The notes under the pieces were generated by a model. The model was given only the letters and a program-made list of their open reading frames with translations. It was not told where the DNA came from and ran no database searches. Below, piece by piece: positions 45,005-59,352 of a stretch of DNA of 64,000 bases. This stretch comes from Burhinus oedicnemus. Its lineage: Eukaryota > Chordata > Aves > Charadriiformes > Burhinidae. Location: the NCBI GenBank assembly GCA_008921705.1, contig VFFE01007605.1, positions 3,014,749 through 3,078,748 of the forward strand, given 5' to 3'. The position numbers and the translations under genes are program-made. How positions within the stretch are numbered: the first letter of the stretch is position 1; each line of letters starts with the position of its first letter.

Positions 45005-48000
45005 CTGGAAGAAAAGAAGGAGAGGTTGAGAAAGAACTACAACTTGCAGAAGTGTCCCGTTTCTTGCCATGGAGGGTGCAACCATGCTGTGTACAAACCT
45101 AACTCTAAGAAGGAAAGCAAGCCCAGCAAAATCAAAGGGGGTTTGTGTGCTTGGTGTCATCTCCTGTGCCTCAGATGCTCTGAGGACCACAACTTGGACA
45201 CAAGCACTTTCCCAGACTGGTGGTCTGAGCACCTTATGTGATGGTTTGAGTTGGGATGTGTCAAAACAAGCTGATTTTCAGAAAATGCTGAGGGAAGCCC
45301 AGCTGCCGGCTCCCCCTCACAGGACCTCAAACCCGGCGTTTGTGCTTTTCCCAGAATCTCAGAGAAGAGCAGCATGGGGAGGCGGCAGTGTGGCTCCGGC
45401 ATCGCACCCCCTGCTGAGGGCCAGCCCGCATCCCACCACAGCATGGGTCCAGCTCCTGCTGGGCTGGCCATGGCCACCCACCTTGGGATGCAATCAGGAG
45501 GGGAAGGAGCACTCTGGGAATCAGGAATTTGGGTTTTGGCCTGTGCCTCCATCCGCCTCAGTGGATTCTTCCCTGCAGATTGGTGGCATAACACCAATCT
45601 CATCAGAAATAAAACTGGTATCAGCGCCGCAAGCGGGCTTTACCGCCGCATCTCATTCTTCCTAAACACCCACTGATGCTTTTCGGTACAAACCAGCCCG
45701 TGCCCCGCAGGGCTCCACGCTGCAGAGCAGCCCCAGGGAAGCACCGAGCGGGCGGCTCTGCGCCGGGCTCTCCACAGGAACACGCCTGCTCTTCAACAGC
45801 TCTGCAATTCCCCCTCACACCATGAGAAATTAAGCCATTTTTCCACTTTGCGTGGCTCCTTTCTTCCTCCTCGCCTCGCATTACCACCAGCCTGATGGCA
45901 GCGGCCTCCTACGTGTTTGGATTCCCGAGTCAAATAACTCGACCTACGGCTACAGCTGCCGGCATCAACCTCATGTTGCTCCCCTTGACGTTAGAGGGTT
46001 GTTCCTCCTCATCGGGGCTCACGGAGAGGCTCACGCAGGAATAGCACATCAGGGCAGAAATATCCCATTTGGGAGAAATACCCTGTCCTGCCTGTGAAAC
46101 TGGGAAATCTGATGTGGAAAGCACATGCAAGCACAGGGTTGGGGCTGTTATGAATAGCGATGCTCTTGGCCGGAGCCAGCAGTCCTGCCAGCGAGGGGGG
46201 ACTGTGGCACCAACCCGTCCCTGCTCCATTGACGTGAAGGGACATCCCACACGCCCTGAAAGGCAGGATGCACCTGAGCCATGGGATAAACACGGGGACA
46301 GGGCTACGGCAAGAGCTTCTGCTCACCACTGCTGTCTCCACCACGCTGCTGACCCAGCTCCTTCCACCCTGCAGGCAGGAGGGTGGCATGCAGGCCCTGG
46401 GTTTGGCACCAGCACACGCTCTGCGCCCTGTGAATATGAGACTCTCTACCCAGCAGATAAATTTAAGCGCAATGCTCTGTCCTAGTTACACTGGGAAACA
46501 CGAGCTCAGCCAGCGGCAGCTGAACGCCTTCTCCCCGCTGTGCCCTGCCCGAAGTGCTCAGCGGAAGCAGAGGCATCCATCAAGTCTCTCCGGAGGTCTC
46601 CAAGGACTGGAGGGAGCCCCAGCTCTGCCAGGGCTTCCCTTCTCACCTGGCCTGTGACCTTACTGCTGGAAAAAGGAGTTACAGTTTGGCGACCAGAAGT
46701 TGCCCAGCTTTGCTTGCTGCCCTCTCTCCGATGATGCCGGCACTCTCAGCTGGGCTCTCCACTTCCAGCCCCACTGCGCCAAAGCTGACTGATGGGCTTG
46801 TGCTGACAGCCGGTCCCAGCACGGGTTCATGGCAACTTTCCTTTACCTACAGCAATTGTTTTCCCATTCATCTACAGAAATTAACTCTTTACATGAGAAA
46901 AATGAGGTCCAATGGATACGATGGTCCAAATACTGATAGCAACAGCGACTCCTCCAGCCACTGACTCCTCAAGCAATTACTGCTGATGTACTGCGGCACA
47001 ACAGAGACCACATCCTGGTCCTGGGCGGCTCAGATGAGATGCCCAAGTCATTCTGTGGAGGTACCTGCTCCCCAGAGTACCCTTTGCAGGCAAAGCGACC
47101 CCTGATTTAAACCCCCTCCAGCCAAGCCCCTGCGACCGAGCCCCACGTTGCAGGCAGGCTGCCTGCCACCACCGGACGCCTCCGGCGTGCCGTACACTTC
47201 ATTGCCACATTCACACCGTGCCGGGCAGAACTTTGGCATGCTCAGCAATGGAGAACATGCCACAGTGGTCTTTGAGATATCTTCTGAGCGCTCTCTAATC
47301 GCAACCGCAGGGACGGGGAGAGGAGCCGGCTCATCTGCTGCAAACTCCCCACACAGAAAGCGAACAGGCGCTGGCTGTCAACTCTTCTGCCTTTTCTTGG
47401 CAACGCTGCGGCAACACGCATGACACCCGCCACGCATACGTCAACAGTGTCGCGCGTTAATGACAGGCAAGCAGAGGACGCGCTGGAAATGAAAAGCAGC
47501 CTGTGGTGCCAGCTGACACATCTCTGCAAAGTTGGGAGCCGGAGCTCACTGCAGTATTTGCACAGCTCACGTTTCCTCCCCAAAATACCACCTCCCGGCA
47601 CACATGTCAACACAGAAAGACACTGCAAAGCAACTAACAAGCAAACAGCAACCCGCTGCAGCACGTCATCCCCTTCCAAGCAGCTTCTCCGCCGTGCAAA
47701 GCCTGAGGACCCAACCCTCCTCTGGCACCAGCACCAGCTGGGAAGCCCATTGGCCTCTGCAAAACTTTTATCTGCCTTCTGTCCCGATATGTAAATTAAT
47801 GTCAGAGCATCGAGTGCCTCGTGCGCTGTGATGGGTCTGGGGCAAAGCCATCATGTCCATCACGTAACCAGTTGAATCGTGGTACCAGATGCTCCAAGGT
47901 CTGGAAGCGCCAAGGGAAGAAATTCGTATTCCGCTGTCCTCGGGAAGGGGACCCTACCTGCCATACCCAGGGTCGGGAAGGAAATCTGTGGCAGGGCAGG

Positions 48001-49572
48001 AAAACAAACCTGGAGTTTCTCCAGACCCAGACATGTAGTTTAATTGCTGTCCCCTGCAGTCACGGCCATTGGAGGTACTTCCAGAGCCACCAGTAGGAGA
48101 AGCAATAATTTGTTTGCTCAGAGAGGGAAACATCAAGAAAGGGGCTCTTTTTGCATCTTTTGCCTTACTTTCCCCACCAGTAAATTGAAAATAAAGATGT
48201 ACCCCAATGCCCTGAGGACATCTCCAAATTCCAGTTCAGGATCTGAAAATAAACCCATGAAAAGACAGCTCTCAGTCCCCAGATTTCAAAACGAGCTCAC
48301 AGGAATCTAGGACAGGGCTTGGGGATTCAGGAACGTCTGTATTTAATGCAGACAGCAGTAATAACAACGAAACTAGGCATGCTCTGATCAGGCTTCAGGA
48401 CTGTCATCCCAGGAGCTCTCGGCAGCAGGCTGGGCACGGTGGTCTTACAGGAGAAAGCTCAAGAGCTGTCGAGAAAAAGAAAAAACCTCCTTCAACTGCG
48501 ATGAATGTTCCTGTTGGAAAGGAGCTGTCTGAGCAGGCAGGGGACGGCGCCGTAAGCCTTCGTTAAGCCGAGTTACACAAGCTGCTCGCCCAACAGCCGG
48601 CTGCAACAGGTGACAGTCTGACACAGGGCCAGCCGGGGATGCTCGGGGCGGCGGGAGAAAGCAGCAGCTCTTTTTAGCCTGGCATAAAAGCGCCAAGATT
48701 AATGCTCTGCGTACATATCACAGGGATGGCCTGAACAGGTCATGCACAGCATCGACAGCCACTGAAACGCGCTCAGTCCGATATGGGTGCCGACGGTGAC
48801 TGGAGACATCTCGTTGGGTTATCTGTAATGCCGGTACACACGATACCGCCCACCGAGAGCCCAGCCGCCGCATTCCCGGTGCTGCCGGCGTGCAGGACGC
48901 AGCGCCCGGACAAGTCAGCCCCGATGTGTGTGTGCAGCCTCCGCCTTCCCACTGCAGGCATCTCGTGGGAAAGGAGTTTTGCTGAACCCGATGCTCACAG
49001 ATGGGGGACAAGTGACTCTCTCCGGTCACACAGCCGCCTGCCAAATGCTACTGACCCCCCTCCCAAAACCCGGATGTGTGTTTAAAGTCTCAGGTCCCGG
49101 CTTTGCGCGGACCTGGTGGTGCAGAGATCACAGGGAGCATCCCAGGATCACTGATGGGTGACAGCACCACCGGCACGAAGGCTCCACGTTCAGCCCTTCC
49201 TAATGCTGCGCCATTAAAACACGAGTTTGCTTCGGTTAAACGGGAACTGGAATTTACAGAGCGACTCTTTGCTTCTCACCACGTCACTGATGATGAAGAT
49301 CAAGTTAATTAAGATACAAAGATCTGACGGCAAGCTCCACATGCTCGCTGGCGCTCAGTTAAAAGGTTTGAAACGTGCCAACGCGGCAATGGCAGGTGCC
49401 TCCCCCTGTTTGGAATCACACGTTTTGGGGAGGGCTGATCAGGTGCTGCAGCAGTCGGCTACCACAGCACCGCGCTGCCTGCACAGCTCCCATCTCACGG
49501 TGGTTTGCTTCCATTACTAATTATTAGTCCTATAAGGAGTAACTATGAATATGAAAGTATAGAATATAAAAG

Positions 49573-49690
49573 TATAGAATCATCATAGAATCCCCTAGGT
49601 TGGAAGGGACCTTTAAGATCATCGAGTCCAACCATCAACCTAACACTGCCAAAACCACCACTAAACCGCGTCCCTCAGCACCACGAATCT
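49573..49690 (-). mobile_element. CR1 3'-end fragment
   Basis: About 118 bp. The plus strand shows TCATAGAATCCCCTAGGTTG, GAAGGGACCTTTAAGATCAT and CCAACCATCAACCTAACACT, which is the reverse complement of a CR1 3' tail. Its octamer-bearing end is at the left, so the element is in the same orientation as JADE2. It is immediately preceded by a short AGTATAGAATATAAA duplication. Confidence 0.85.
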
Positions 49691-52600
49691 TCTGAAGAGA
49701 ACCACTAAACTTTACTTGTGGAATTTCCTCTTCGTGGGCAGGACTCCGTGCCCCCACGCCCAGCCGGCACACAGGCTGCCTTCCCCACACTGAATTCGGA
49801 CGCGGGGTTCCTGCCACATGTTCATGCCGTATTCTCACCATTTCAAGTACCAGCAAATGGAAGAGGTCAGAAATGAAGAAACAGCACAAAGAAGGCACCT
49901 GGAGAACTTCTAACCCCAAAACCTATTGTCCGTAACTGAGCGAAGAGGTGAAAAAGGAAACACATCCCAAATGGTCCACAGCCCACTGAGCCCCTTGGCA
50001 TGAAGCCTCTGAGGGTGATATGGCCATGAGGGAGGAAAGTTCATAAGCCAGAGCCTCCCCAGGGGATGTATGCACTGGGGGATGCTGTGCCCCTCAGTCC
50101 CAGGAAGACAAACGCCGCCATCGAAAGCTTACCCACAGCTTACATGGACCCAGCAATGGCCAGGCTGAAACCTGACATCAGTGTACCTAATCAAAAAGCA
50201 AAAACTGCGGGTTTGGATCTGGCTCCTCTTACAGTAGTTTGCTACTGAAATGAATATTATGACTTTAGCATAGCTACATCTCGGGAGATGAGGCTCCCGA
50301 GCCAGGTCTGCACCTCCATAGGGACACTCTGCCCTGTCGGGTGGCTCCGAGCTGTGACTCGAGCACTGCCCGTACCCCTGCCCAATGGCGCCTCAAAAAC
50401 AACTGCAAAATTATTTTTTATACAGCCAGCAGCTTATATAACCCTACAAAGACCTGCTGGAAGCCTGGTCCAGATCAAACCCCTGACTCATCCACAGCAC
50501 TTGGTTAAACATGTGGGTTTTTATGGCTCGCAAACAATCCAGCAAACCATCCGGTTCCTATGAGTGTCCCTCCTGCCCCAAGGGGTGCCAGGGGCTCACA
50601 CGGGACACCCCGAGCCTCTGGGAAGCCCAAGCAGGACACGATGCCCAGCAGTGCGCAGCCTTCCATCGATGCCTGGATTTGCTTTAGTGGGCAAAATCAT
50701 GTTCCTAAAAAGCAACCCGTTTCTCCCTGACACATGCTAACACACCTGCAAAGAGCTTCTTGGTGTTCAGATACAAAGATCAATGACTGCAGAGACAGTT
50801 GCCTTGGGCTAGAAGAAATGGTGGAAGGAAGAGATCCTAAAATTGAATACAAGAGACCAATCCTTTGGAAAAACCCATGCCGATTTACAGCTGTAGAGAA
50901 AACAGACCATGCTGTGCACCCCTCCTCAACTACAATAACATAAAGAAAACTGGGGCCCAGAAAGCTGTAAGCTTTGTGCTGCTCAGACACATTGCAGTGC
51001 AGGCGCAGCTAGAAGAAGGGAAGAAACCACCAAGGCCACCCTCACCAGCATCTCCTGCCCATCTCCCGCTGGGCTCCGAGAGCTGGGACTGGCAAGGACA
51101 TCATCAGCACTTCGCTTTCGTGAAGGAACGGGGCTTAAATCCCTTTGGAAACCATCCACGTTTCCAAACAGCTGCTCAGTGGAAAAAGAAAAACCCAGGC
51201 TGGGTGATGAGGATGTCTGCACATGTGCCACCAACTCGCACAATTTTTGCGGTGAATTTTGCATGATGCTCTAATATTCTTCACATCCCGAGTTCAGGCA
51301 TCAGCGATCCCATAGGAATCAATCCTTCCTTCTTATTTCTAGTCTTGGTTTCTAGTTTTCCTCTCCTATTCCAGTTTCAGGCATGGTTTGGAAGATGCAG
51401 GGCTTCTTACCTGCTTCAGGACAGCAAAACACTGCCCGTGGTGCGGGACACGTAGGAGATGATGGATGCACACAGTTGTCACTGGGGCAGTGGCGGGCAT
51501 CAGGTGCCTGGAGGACTCTGGCAATATGCCGGTACATGCTCGAGGAGATGGTTTCCTAAAGATTGGTAAAAATACCCATTCCTCATCCTCAGTGAGAGTC
51601 ACCAGCATGGCTGTGCTGTGCCCTGGCATCCGCCTCGGCTTGGAGAGCGCCCGCACCCCCTCCTGCTAAAGGCACCAACGCGGCTGCCCAGGCGCTCCAT
51701 TGATTTTTCTTTTCTCGGAGAGAAAGCAAGAGTCAAACCCTTAATTACCTCAATTACCAGTTTTCCCGTTTCTCTTTATCTGTGTTGAAGGCCTTCTGTT
51801 GGCTTGTTTAGAAAATTTTCTCCTTTTTAAAAAAGCAGATGTAGTCAGGTACACAGCAAAAGTAGCGCTTGGAAATTCATTGCTGAGATATTTGGGAGGC
51901 TGAGAGCTCGTCATCTGGCTCGATAGCGCTGATCTGCTGTCTCCACCGGGGCCAACTCCTGCATGAGAAGATCTCCACAGCACAAGAGGAATTTCATGTG
52001 CCTTCAAGGGTTTTTCCCGTTTCCCGCAGAGTTTTGATGCTTTAGTCATTCATCCCTAGTCTTGGTTCAAAAAGGCAAGACATGCTCAGCCCCAAGCTGT
52101 ATCAGCCCTGCAATGTTCCAAGTAAATGGTGACAGTGACATGAGCATCTCTGCAGCCAGGGACCCTGTGCAGGGCATGTCCAACCAAGCCACCCAGACTG
52201 GGGCTGTGTGAAATGCAAGAACATGTGCCAAAAAGCCCCAAACCACAGCAAAAGAGCCTTGGGTAGCAACCAGTGTGTTATGAAGCACATGGACAAGGCA
52301 AGATCCCAAGCTTCCCAGGCTCTGTGATGTGCAGGGGGCATTGAGAGAAGGAGAAGTATCACGTGTGACTCTGGGTTGGGAATGGAAATGGTCACGAGGC
52401 TGGGGTGGCTCACACCCTGACAGGGAATGTCTCAAATGCACCGGAATAGGCAGATGGCAGAGGATAAATAATGCCAAAGCGGGAAATGAAAACATTACAG
52501 AAACAAATGGCATGGCCTCAAAGTTCATTAGTACAACATAGGTGCATCACAGAGAATTGTTACCCTATTACAGCAGCACAAGGATTTTCCTTTGTCTCAA

Positions 52601-55600
52601 AAATGCCTTAAAAAAAAAAAAATCAAGCAGAAACCTCTTTGCTGGACCCTGAAGTTTTACTCAGGGTAAAAAGCCTGTTTTTACTAAAAGTAAAAAGGGA
52701 ACAGCACAGCAAGCTGACGAGCACAGCAAGCATCACATTCCCCAAATGATGCTGTTCTTGGGGAAAATCGTGGTCCTGGGCAACAGCTTCTCAGAGGTGC
52801 GACCAAACAGCTCAGGGAGCTGTGAGGTGTCCTGGCCCTCCACCCTGCGAGTGCTCCTCAACACCATCCCCACACCTGCCCTGAAATGACCCCCAAAGCC
52901 CTGCTCACCTCTCCAGCCCCTACAGCAGAGGATTCAGCGCTGGGAAGGGATGGACCTGCCCAGCTCCACGGTGGCACAGTGGCTTTACTCGCATCTCAGC
53001 ACCATCACAGAGCACCCAGACGCACCAGACTCACAACCATGAGATAAGTCACTTCCCACTGATCCAGAGCGAGCGGCTGGTGAGTTCGGTTGCCCTCCTT
53101 AAGCCAGAGCACTCTGGCAAGGCAGCTTCCCCTTACCACCTCGCTGCCGCTCCAGCGACCCAGGGAGATCTGGGGAGGAGGGCAACGTGTGGCCTCACTG
53201 TGCAATACGCTACCGAGATGATTCATTTTCCAAGCAGAGCTCTGATGGTGGGACCACACGCGTTCCCATCACAGCTGCTGGTACCGGCATCTGCTGGTGA
53301 TGTCCCACCACCGAGATGCTGTGGCTCTCCCTGCGCCATCACGGCAAAGCCTCTGCCGAGTACCGAACCATTTGCAGAACCTGGATTACTCTGGAGGAGC
53401 ATTTACTCATCTATTTATCCAGCCAGCCAGAGACACAGCATTTAAAAAAAAACCCCAAACCCGTATCAATCAAGGGCTTATTAAAGCGAAGGGCTGAAAA
53501 CTGGGATCAGCCTGAAAAGCACAACAAACCTGAGGCCATTAGTTTGAAAGTGGGTCTCAAGGGCGCTTGAGGAAAAGGAGTAAGTGGACCCCAACACTCT
53601 TGAGGATCGCATCTATCCCTGGAGAAGATTATGTGGTAACAGAATATACTCTGCAAATTCCCATGGTTAATCTCATCTCTGTAAACTGAACACTTCGCTT
53701 GGCTGAAGGGAAAAGGCATTTTTTTCTATATGCTCCTTTTCAATATACTAGATAGAAATAATTAATCCTGCATAGTGTTTCTCTTCTGAAAATACTGAAA
53801 TTTTATTACAAGGAAGGCTTTATTCAGTCATCTTTTCTTTACCTACATTCCAGTCTAAATTAGTCTTGTCCAGTGGCCATAAATAAATCAGCTTAGGAAA
53901 GTCAGTGGAAAGATAACTCTGCCAGCAACCTTCAGCAGATGCTGATACTGTTCTTACTGCCAGCTCCACTTGCGGGGGAATTCTCCTGTGGCACAAGACG
54001 ACTTTAAAAAGGCAATCTAAAGGGATATTTTCATTTTCTGTTTATTAAAATAGCAGCTAGCAGGCCATTCAGACCAGATGCCCAATCTTCTTATGAACTT
54101 AAGCTAATAGATTTTATAGGTGCTATTGCTCCTCGACAGCAGAGCGGAATATAAGATGTTAGAAAAAGAGCCTGGTGGCATAAGGACAAAGGCCGGGGTT
54201 GCAGACAGTGGTAGATGGTCACGGTAATGAGCTGCAACCCCCAAACAAGATTTTGTGACTGTCACCGTACTCAGGCCCAGGTTTACTGACAACGTTACTC
54301 CTACTTATTCCATTTTCATGGCTTCTACAAAGTCTGTAAAACCACGAGCCAAAAACTATACTCCCAAAGCTGGCTTCAAAGAAGAAAGGGAACACCAAGA
54401 TGATATTAAATGGATTAAGTTTTAAATTAACTGGCCTGATGTTCAGACCGGCATGTAAACTGGCTGGACGAGCCTAAAAGACTCTTTCGGAGCCAGGTCT
54501 TGGTGCTAACGGGCGCCTGTGCACTTCACCACTCTCCTCCTCCACTGACGATGATGCTCCAGGTGACATCGGGGACATCCTGGTTCCCAGCTCAAGAGCC
54601 CACAGCCCTGTGGGCACCCTGCTGTCACAAGCCACTGGCAGGAGACCTGTAACCAGAGACCCAGGACCCTGCGGGAGGGACCACGGGTACCCGGCGTCTA
54701 CCAACGTTTTCTCCTGCGTGATGGAGCAGAGAAAGCGCTGGAAGTCCTGGGGAGGAGAGCGGTGACACTGTGCATCTGGGCAGGCCACTGGCACCCAATC
54801 CTTTTATTTGAAAACAAACAAGAACCTGAAGAGAATTAAAGCCCTGTTTCTAGCTGGCACTGCTGGGCCCGCTTTGTGCGGAAAAGTAAGAATTTGCAGT
54901 ATTTGCTTATTGGCTGTCAGAGCCAAAAGCCCTCAAGATTTGGCCACAGCCTTTACAAATCCACAAAAAATTCATACGTACATAACAGAGCGGCTGCAGG
55001 GCCAGGGCTCAGCCCAAGGGTCAAAGGTGGGTCTGGAAAGGGGAACCTGCAGTGGCTGTCTGGTCTGGTGACCCGGTCTGCCACCCCGTTTTGTGCCGTT
55101 CGTAGGCTAGCCTCATGTCAGGGGCTGCAACAAGCACATTTCTAGCAAAAATAGTTGATGGAGGTAACGCAGCATCAACCCCTTCCCTTGGACACCCATG
55201 CTCGAGCAAGCAGCCTGGTGTAACCGCAGGGTTCATCACCACTGCTGCTAATGGGGGTGACGGGTGGCTGGGCTGGCACTAAACCTTCAGTAAACCGCTT
55301 GTCCCCAAAACCTACGCAGGTGGTAAACACTTGGTTCAGCTCTGCAGCCCTCGTTCAGCTTCTTGCTGCTGTTTTGGGAGAACAAAGCAGCTGGATTTGG
55401 CCCTGGGAGGATCCACCAAGCTCCTGTAACAGGAGCACCCGTCCCCAAAAGGCACTTCCCGAATGCCCAAACACTGGTGGCCAATGCTCAGCCCCGTGAA
55501 GGTCCCTTTCTGTTACCCAAGTGGCACTCGGGATGCTCAGGAAGGGGTTAATGCTGCTTGCAGCAGTGTCCTGCCCTCCGGGTACCAGCAGCCAGTGAGT

Positions 55601-55669
55601 GTGGCTCCCGGTGACGTAATGCTGGGTGGCTTCGCAGGCTGCACACCCCATCCCTCCTGCGCTGGAGAT

Positions 55670-55723
55670 GTGTCAGGGACCCCGAGATGCATCAGGACCC
55701 CGAGAAGTGTCAGGGACCCTGGT
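55670..55723. repeat. 18-19-bp tandem repeat, three units
   Basis: GTGTCAGGGACCCCGAGAT, GCATCAGGACCCCGAGAA and GTGTCAGGGACCCTGGT lie end to end. Confidence 0.85.
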
Positions 55724-58700
55724 GTCCTCTGCCAGGCAGGGACCCACCCAGGATAGCGTGGCTCAGCTACACCCACCATCCCTTTAGCTGTTGTTTTTTC
55801 CAGCCGAACCCCAGATGCTCGGCACTTTCCAAGCACTGAGTATTAGAAAATTATCATTATCAGCATTTTGGTATGGACTGTAGAGCGACCAGCGTCACGC
55901 AGCTCCGCAGGGCACAGCCCCGGCACAGCCTTACCGCCCGCGGCTGCCGACACTGACACCGTGCCCATGTCTCGGCTGGGAAACTCCTTCTGGTCCCGGG
56001 ACCAGCCAGGGTCTCGCTGTTTCAGTTTGGAAATCCCTCTCTGACAATCCTATTTCTGTACAAAATGTCAAGGATGGGGTAGGGCAGCCCTTCACGTGCT
56101 GCTGGCGGTTGAGGATTTACACAGGCAGGTTCTGGAAGTTTTACAGAAATGCAGCTGAAGCTCCAAACTGCAACTAACAGGTGCAATAAGAAAAATGCTC
56201 CATTTTCCCCTCTCCATCTAAAATCTCCTCCAGTAACAGTCTGTAACCAGAGTGGGTCCTTCCAGGCCTCTGGAATAATGTAATCCTCTAAGGAGAAAGT
56301 GATTCACTCTTCTTTGATGTGATAAAAAGAGGAAAACAAGTGAACAGGAGGCACTAAACAGCCATCTTGTTAAACCCAGACAGCTTTTCCAATTTCGTTT
56401 CTGAGCTGTTTATCACCATATAAAAAGCCTGATGCTCAGCAGACTAGATGAAGACCAGAGCATCGATGTCCCTGTCTTCCTCACGTTTATATTCCAGCCT
56501 AAATCTCACCGAGATTTAGCTCAACAAATGAGTTATTTAAGTCTCAACTCTGATTCAGTGCCCCGAAAATTATTTCAATGTAGACCGGAGAAGGGACCGG
56601 GTAAACAAGCGCCCAGGTGCGGTGCTGGGAAGCTGCAGAGCAGTGTCTGTGGAGGAGAGGATGGGCACCGTTTCCCAGCGGGGTTCATCTGCACAACTTC
56701 TGCGCAGAAGAAAACCACGGCTGCACGGACAGCCAGCCACGGCCAGGCAGCGGTTTGCTGGTGGGCTGGATGGAACAACAGAACGCAGATGTTTTTCTGG
56801 TTGACTAGCCAAACGCAGCGTCTGGGCTGAGAGCAAAATACACACGTAATTTTTGATGCCGCGTAAGGATCTCCTCCGTATTCCTTTCCCCTCTGGGCCA
56901 TTCAGCCTTAACAGCAGCATCGACGGCAGCGGGAGAGGGTCTGACCCGCTGCTGGGAGGAGGCACAGCCTGCGCTGCTCTTCTGGCTCCGAAACCCAGCA
57001 AAACACGGCGGTCCCCAACCCCAGGGCAGCTGCAGAGGATGCTCAGGCAGCATCTGCCCCCACGGGCAAGCAGGGCAGAGCCAGCACCAGCGCCAGCACC
57101 CATGGGTGCCACTCTCCTCCTCCTCCCAGAGCACCACTCACCTAACCTGGTGGCCCCTGGGGGACCTGCATTGCATGCCAACCTTCTCCAAACCCAGCCA
57201 GCAGGCTGCTAGGATTCTGCTCATTTCCATTTAAGCAATATATATCTTGGAATTGCTACCAGGGAAGTCAGGGGCACTTGAGCGTATGTTTTCTGGATAT
57301 AAAAAGACGAAAAATGTTGCTTCTTCATGTAACTTAAGCCAAGCTACTAACGTTAAAGCATCTGGAATTAATTATCTCAGCCAGATAATGTTTCCACAAT
57401 TATTCCAGTAACGCAAACAGCTCCACTTGTATTTGTATCCACCTCCTAACGGGGAGCGGAGACAGAGGCTGCGAGCGACAGCAGCAGCTCTGCGCCTGCC
57501 GTGGTCTCAGCAGGGGCTGCGAGCACGAGCCACCACACATCGGGAACTGGCCAAAAGCCCCCGACCCTGCTGCTAGCGGAGCGGAGCATCAGAAAGCTCC
57601 AGATACAGACGAGGGCACCAAGATGACCATTCCTGTGATTCGCACAGTGCCGTCGCACAGGTCTCCTTGCCCAAAACCAACCCAACGAAAGCAAAGCTTT
57701 GAGGAATCTGAAAAGGCAGCATCCAGCCTTTTTTTAATGTGGTTTGAGCCGCTGCACTAGCGCTGAACCCTGAAACACATGAGAACAGTTCTGACCCTGA
57801 GTCACTTGAAGCAGCACACAGCCCATCCCACAAATCCAGGAGGGATCCCTCTGCCTCTTGCACCAGCCACGTACTGACACAGAGCTACGCTTCCAGAACT
57901 TCTTCAAATGCACTGAAAAAACCCAACTCACCACGGTATTGGGAACACGGTGGCTCTACAGACTGGGCTCCCTTTCCGGCAATGCAGGCTTCACCTCAAT
58001 TCAACAGGATTATCCACAGCAGCAAGAAGAACCGAGCAGCTATTCCCGCTGCCGGGCTGTCCTGCTCCTCCCATCACTCTGAAGAGCACTTAAGAGTAAT
58101 AGTTTCTTGTATCGTTCAATGGGGACACAAAGTGCACTAAAATCACTCCGAGGTGATTTAATTACTGCTGTGGTTGCAAGCGGCAGCAATCAGATCTGCT
58201 GCGGTTTGCCCGGCTCTGCACTAAATTCATGGTTCTGGATGGAGAGCGGAGGCGATGGAGCGAGATGCGGAGGCTCCCAAGGCTGTACCACACCAGAGTC
58301 CGTCCCGAGAGCCGTAACCCTTGTTACAGAGCAGTGGGAATCAAGCCCGTTCGTTCTATACATTTACTGCTGAAATACACTTGACCTTCTGTGTGCTTGA
58401 TCCAGTATAAACCACAGGCATCCACTGGGAGGATTAGCAAACATTTAAAATAAAAGTCCAAGTAGCCGGGTACTAGGTAAGAACAGGCTGGATTAACACG
58501 TTTCCCGGAGCAAACTAATAAAGGTGAGGACTTGCTGAAAGCCCGCACGAGAGCTTGTCCAGCAGACTGTAAACCAGGAACGATTACAAGTAACAGACAG
58601 AGTAAATCAGGCTTATTCCCTCTGCGAAGCACTCACAGGCACGGGGCACGAACTAACAGCCCTCTGCAGCGCTGACACCACCTCTTGCACGGCCCAGACC

Positions 58701-59292
58701 CTCCCAACCACCGACCCGCTGCCGCCGCAGAGCCGATTCACCCCATCCTAAACCAAGTATCTAAGGACCGGCAGGACAGACCGCCCTGCCAACATCCCGT
58801 CCCTCCCCGCCGCTGCCAGGGACGAGGGCTGCCGGAGCAGATCCGACTGGAAACCTCCCCTTCCCAGTGGCAGGGCTGCAGAAGGAGCTCACTGATGTGA
58901 CATTGCTGGGGTTTTTTTGCTGCCCTTGCTGGGTGCCGCCGGCCAGCCCGTCCTCTCCGCGGCCAGGCATTACCCTGGGGACCCGCGGGAGCGCACGGAG
59001 CGTGCAGGCAGCGAGCCTTCCTCTCCCTGCGCTCCCAGGTCCCAGGTCTTGGGATCTAAACATTTCAGCCTAGGACGGTTGGGATTTTTATTTCTTTTGA
59101 TCAGAGCAGAGGCTCAGATCTTGAAAGGGAAGCACACATGTATTTCTGAAGCGTACCAGAATCAGGCATATTTAAGGGCGGGCAGACACAGAATGGGGGT
59201 AACTGACCCAAGAAATAGCCCTCTGTAAAATAGTCAGCATGCCATCTGCAAGCCCCAAACTCACATGGTTTTCATGATGAGCTGGAGGGAAG

Positions 59293-59352
59293 GAAAAAAA
59301 AAAAAAAAGGAGGAAAAAAAAAAAAAAAGAAGGATCATGCTTTAAAAAAAAA
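59293..59352. repeat. A-rich low-complexity tract
   Basis: Two A15-class runs separated by GGAGG, then a further A10 run after GAAGGATCATGCTTT. No retroposed gene was recognised upstream. Confidence 0.85.

Noticed and set aside
56570..57212. Open frames of up to 203 codons on both strands
   Set aside because: GC-rich intronic sequence; peptides are low-complexity and match nothing, and no splice-supported exon structure is visible.
57573..57863. CESQEW string considered as the missing JADE2 N-terminal exon
   Set aside because: Only QEW agrees with the expected WRQEWEKG motif; the flanking residues do not.
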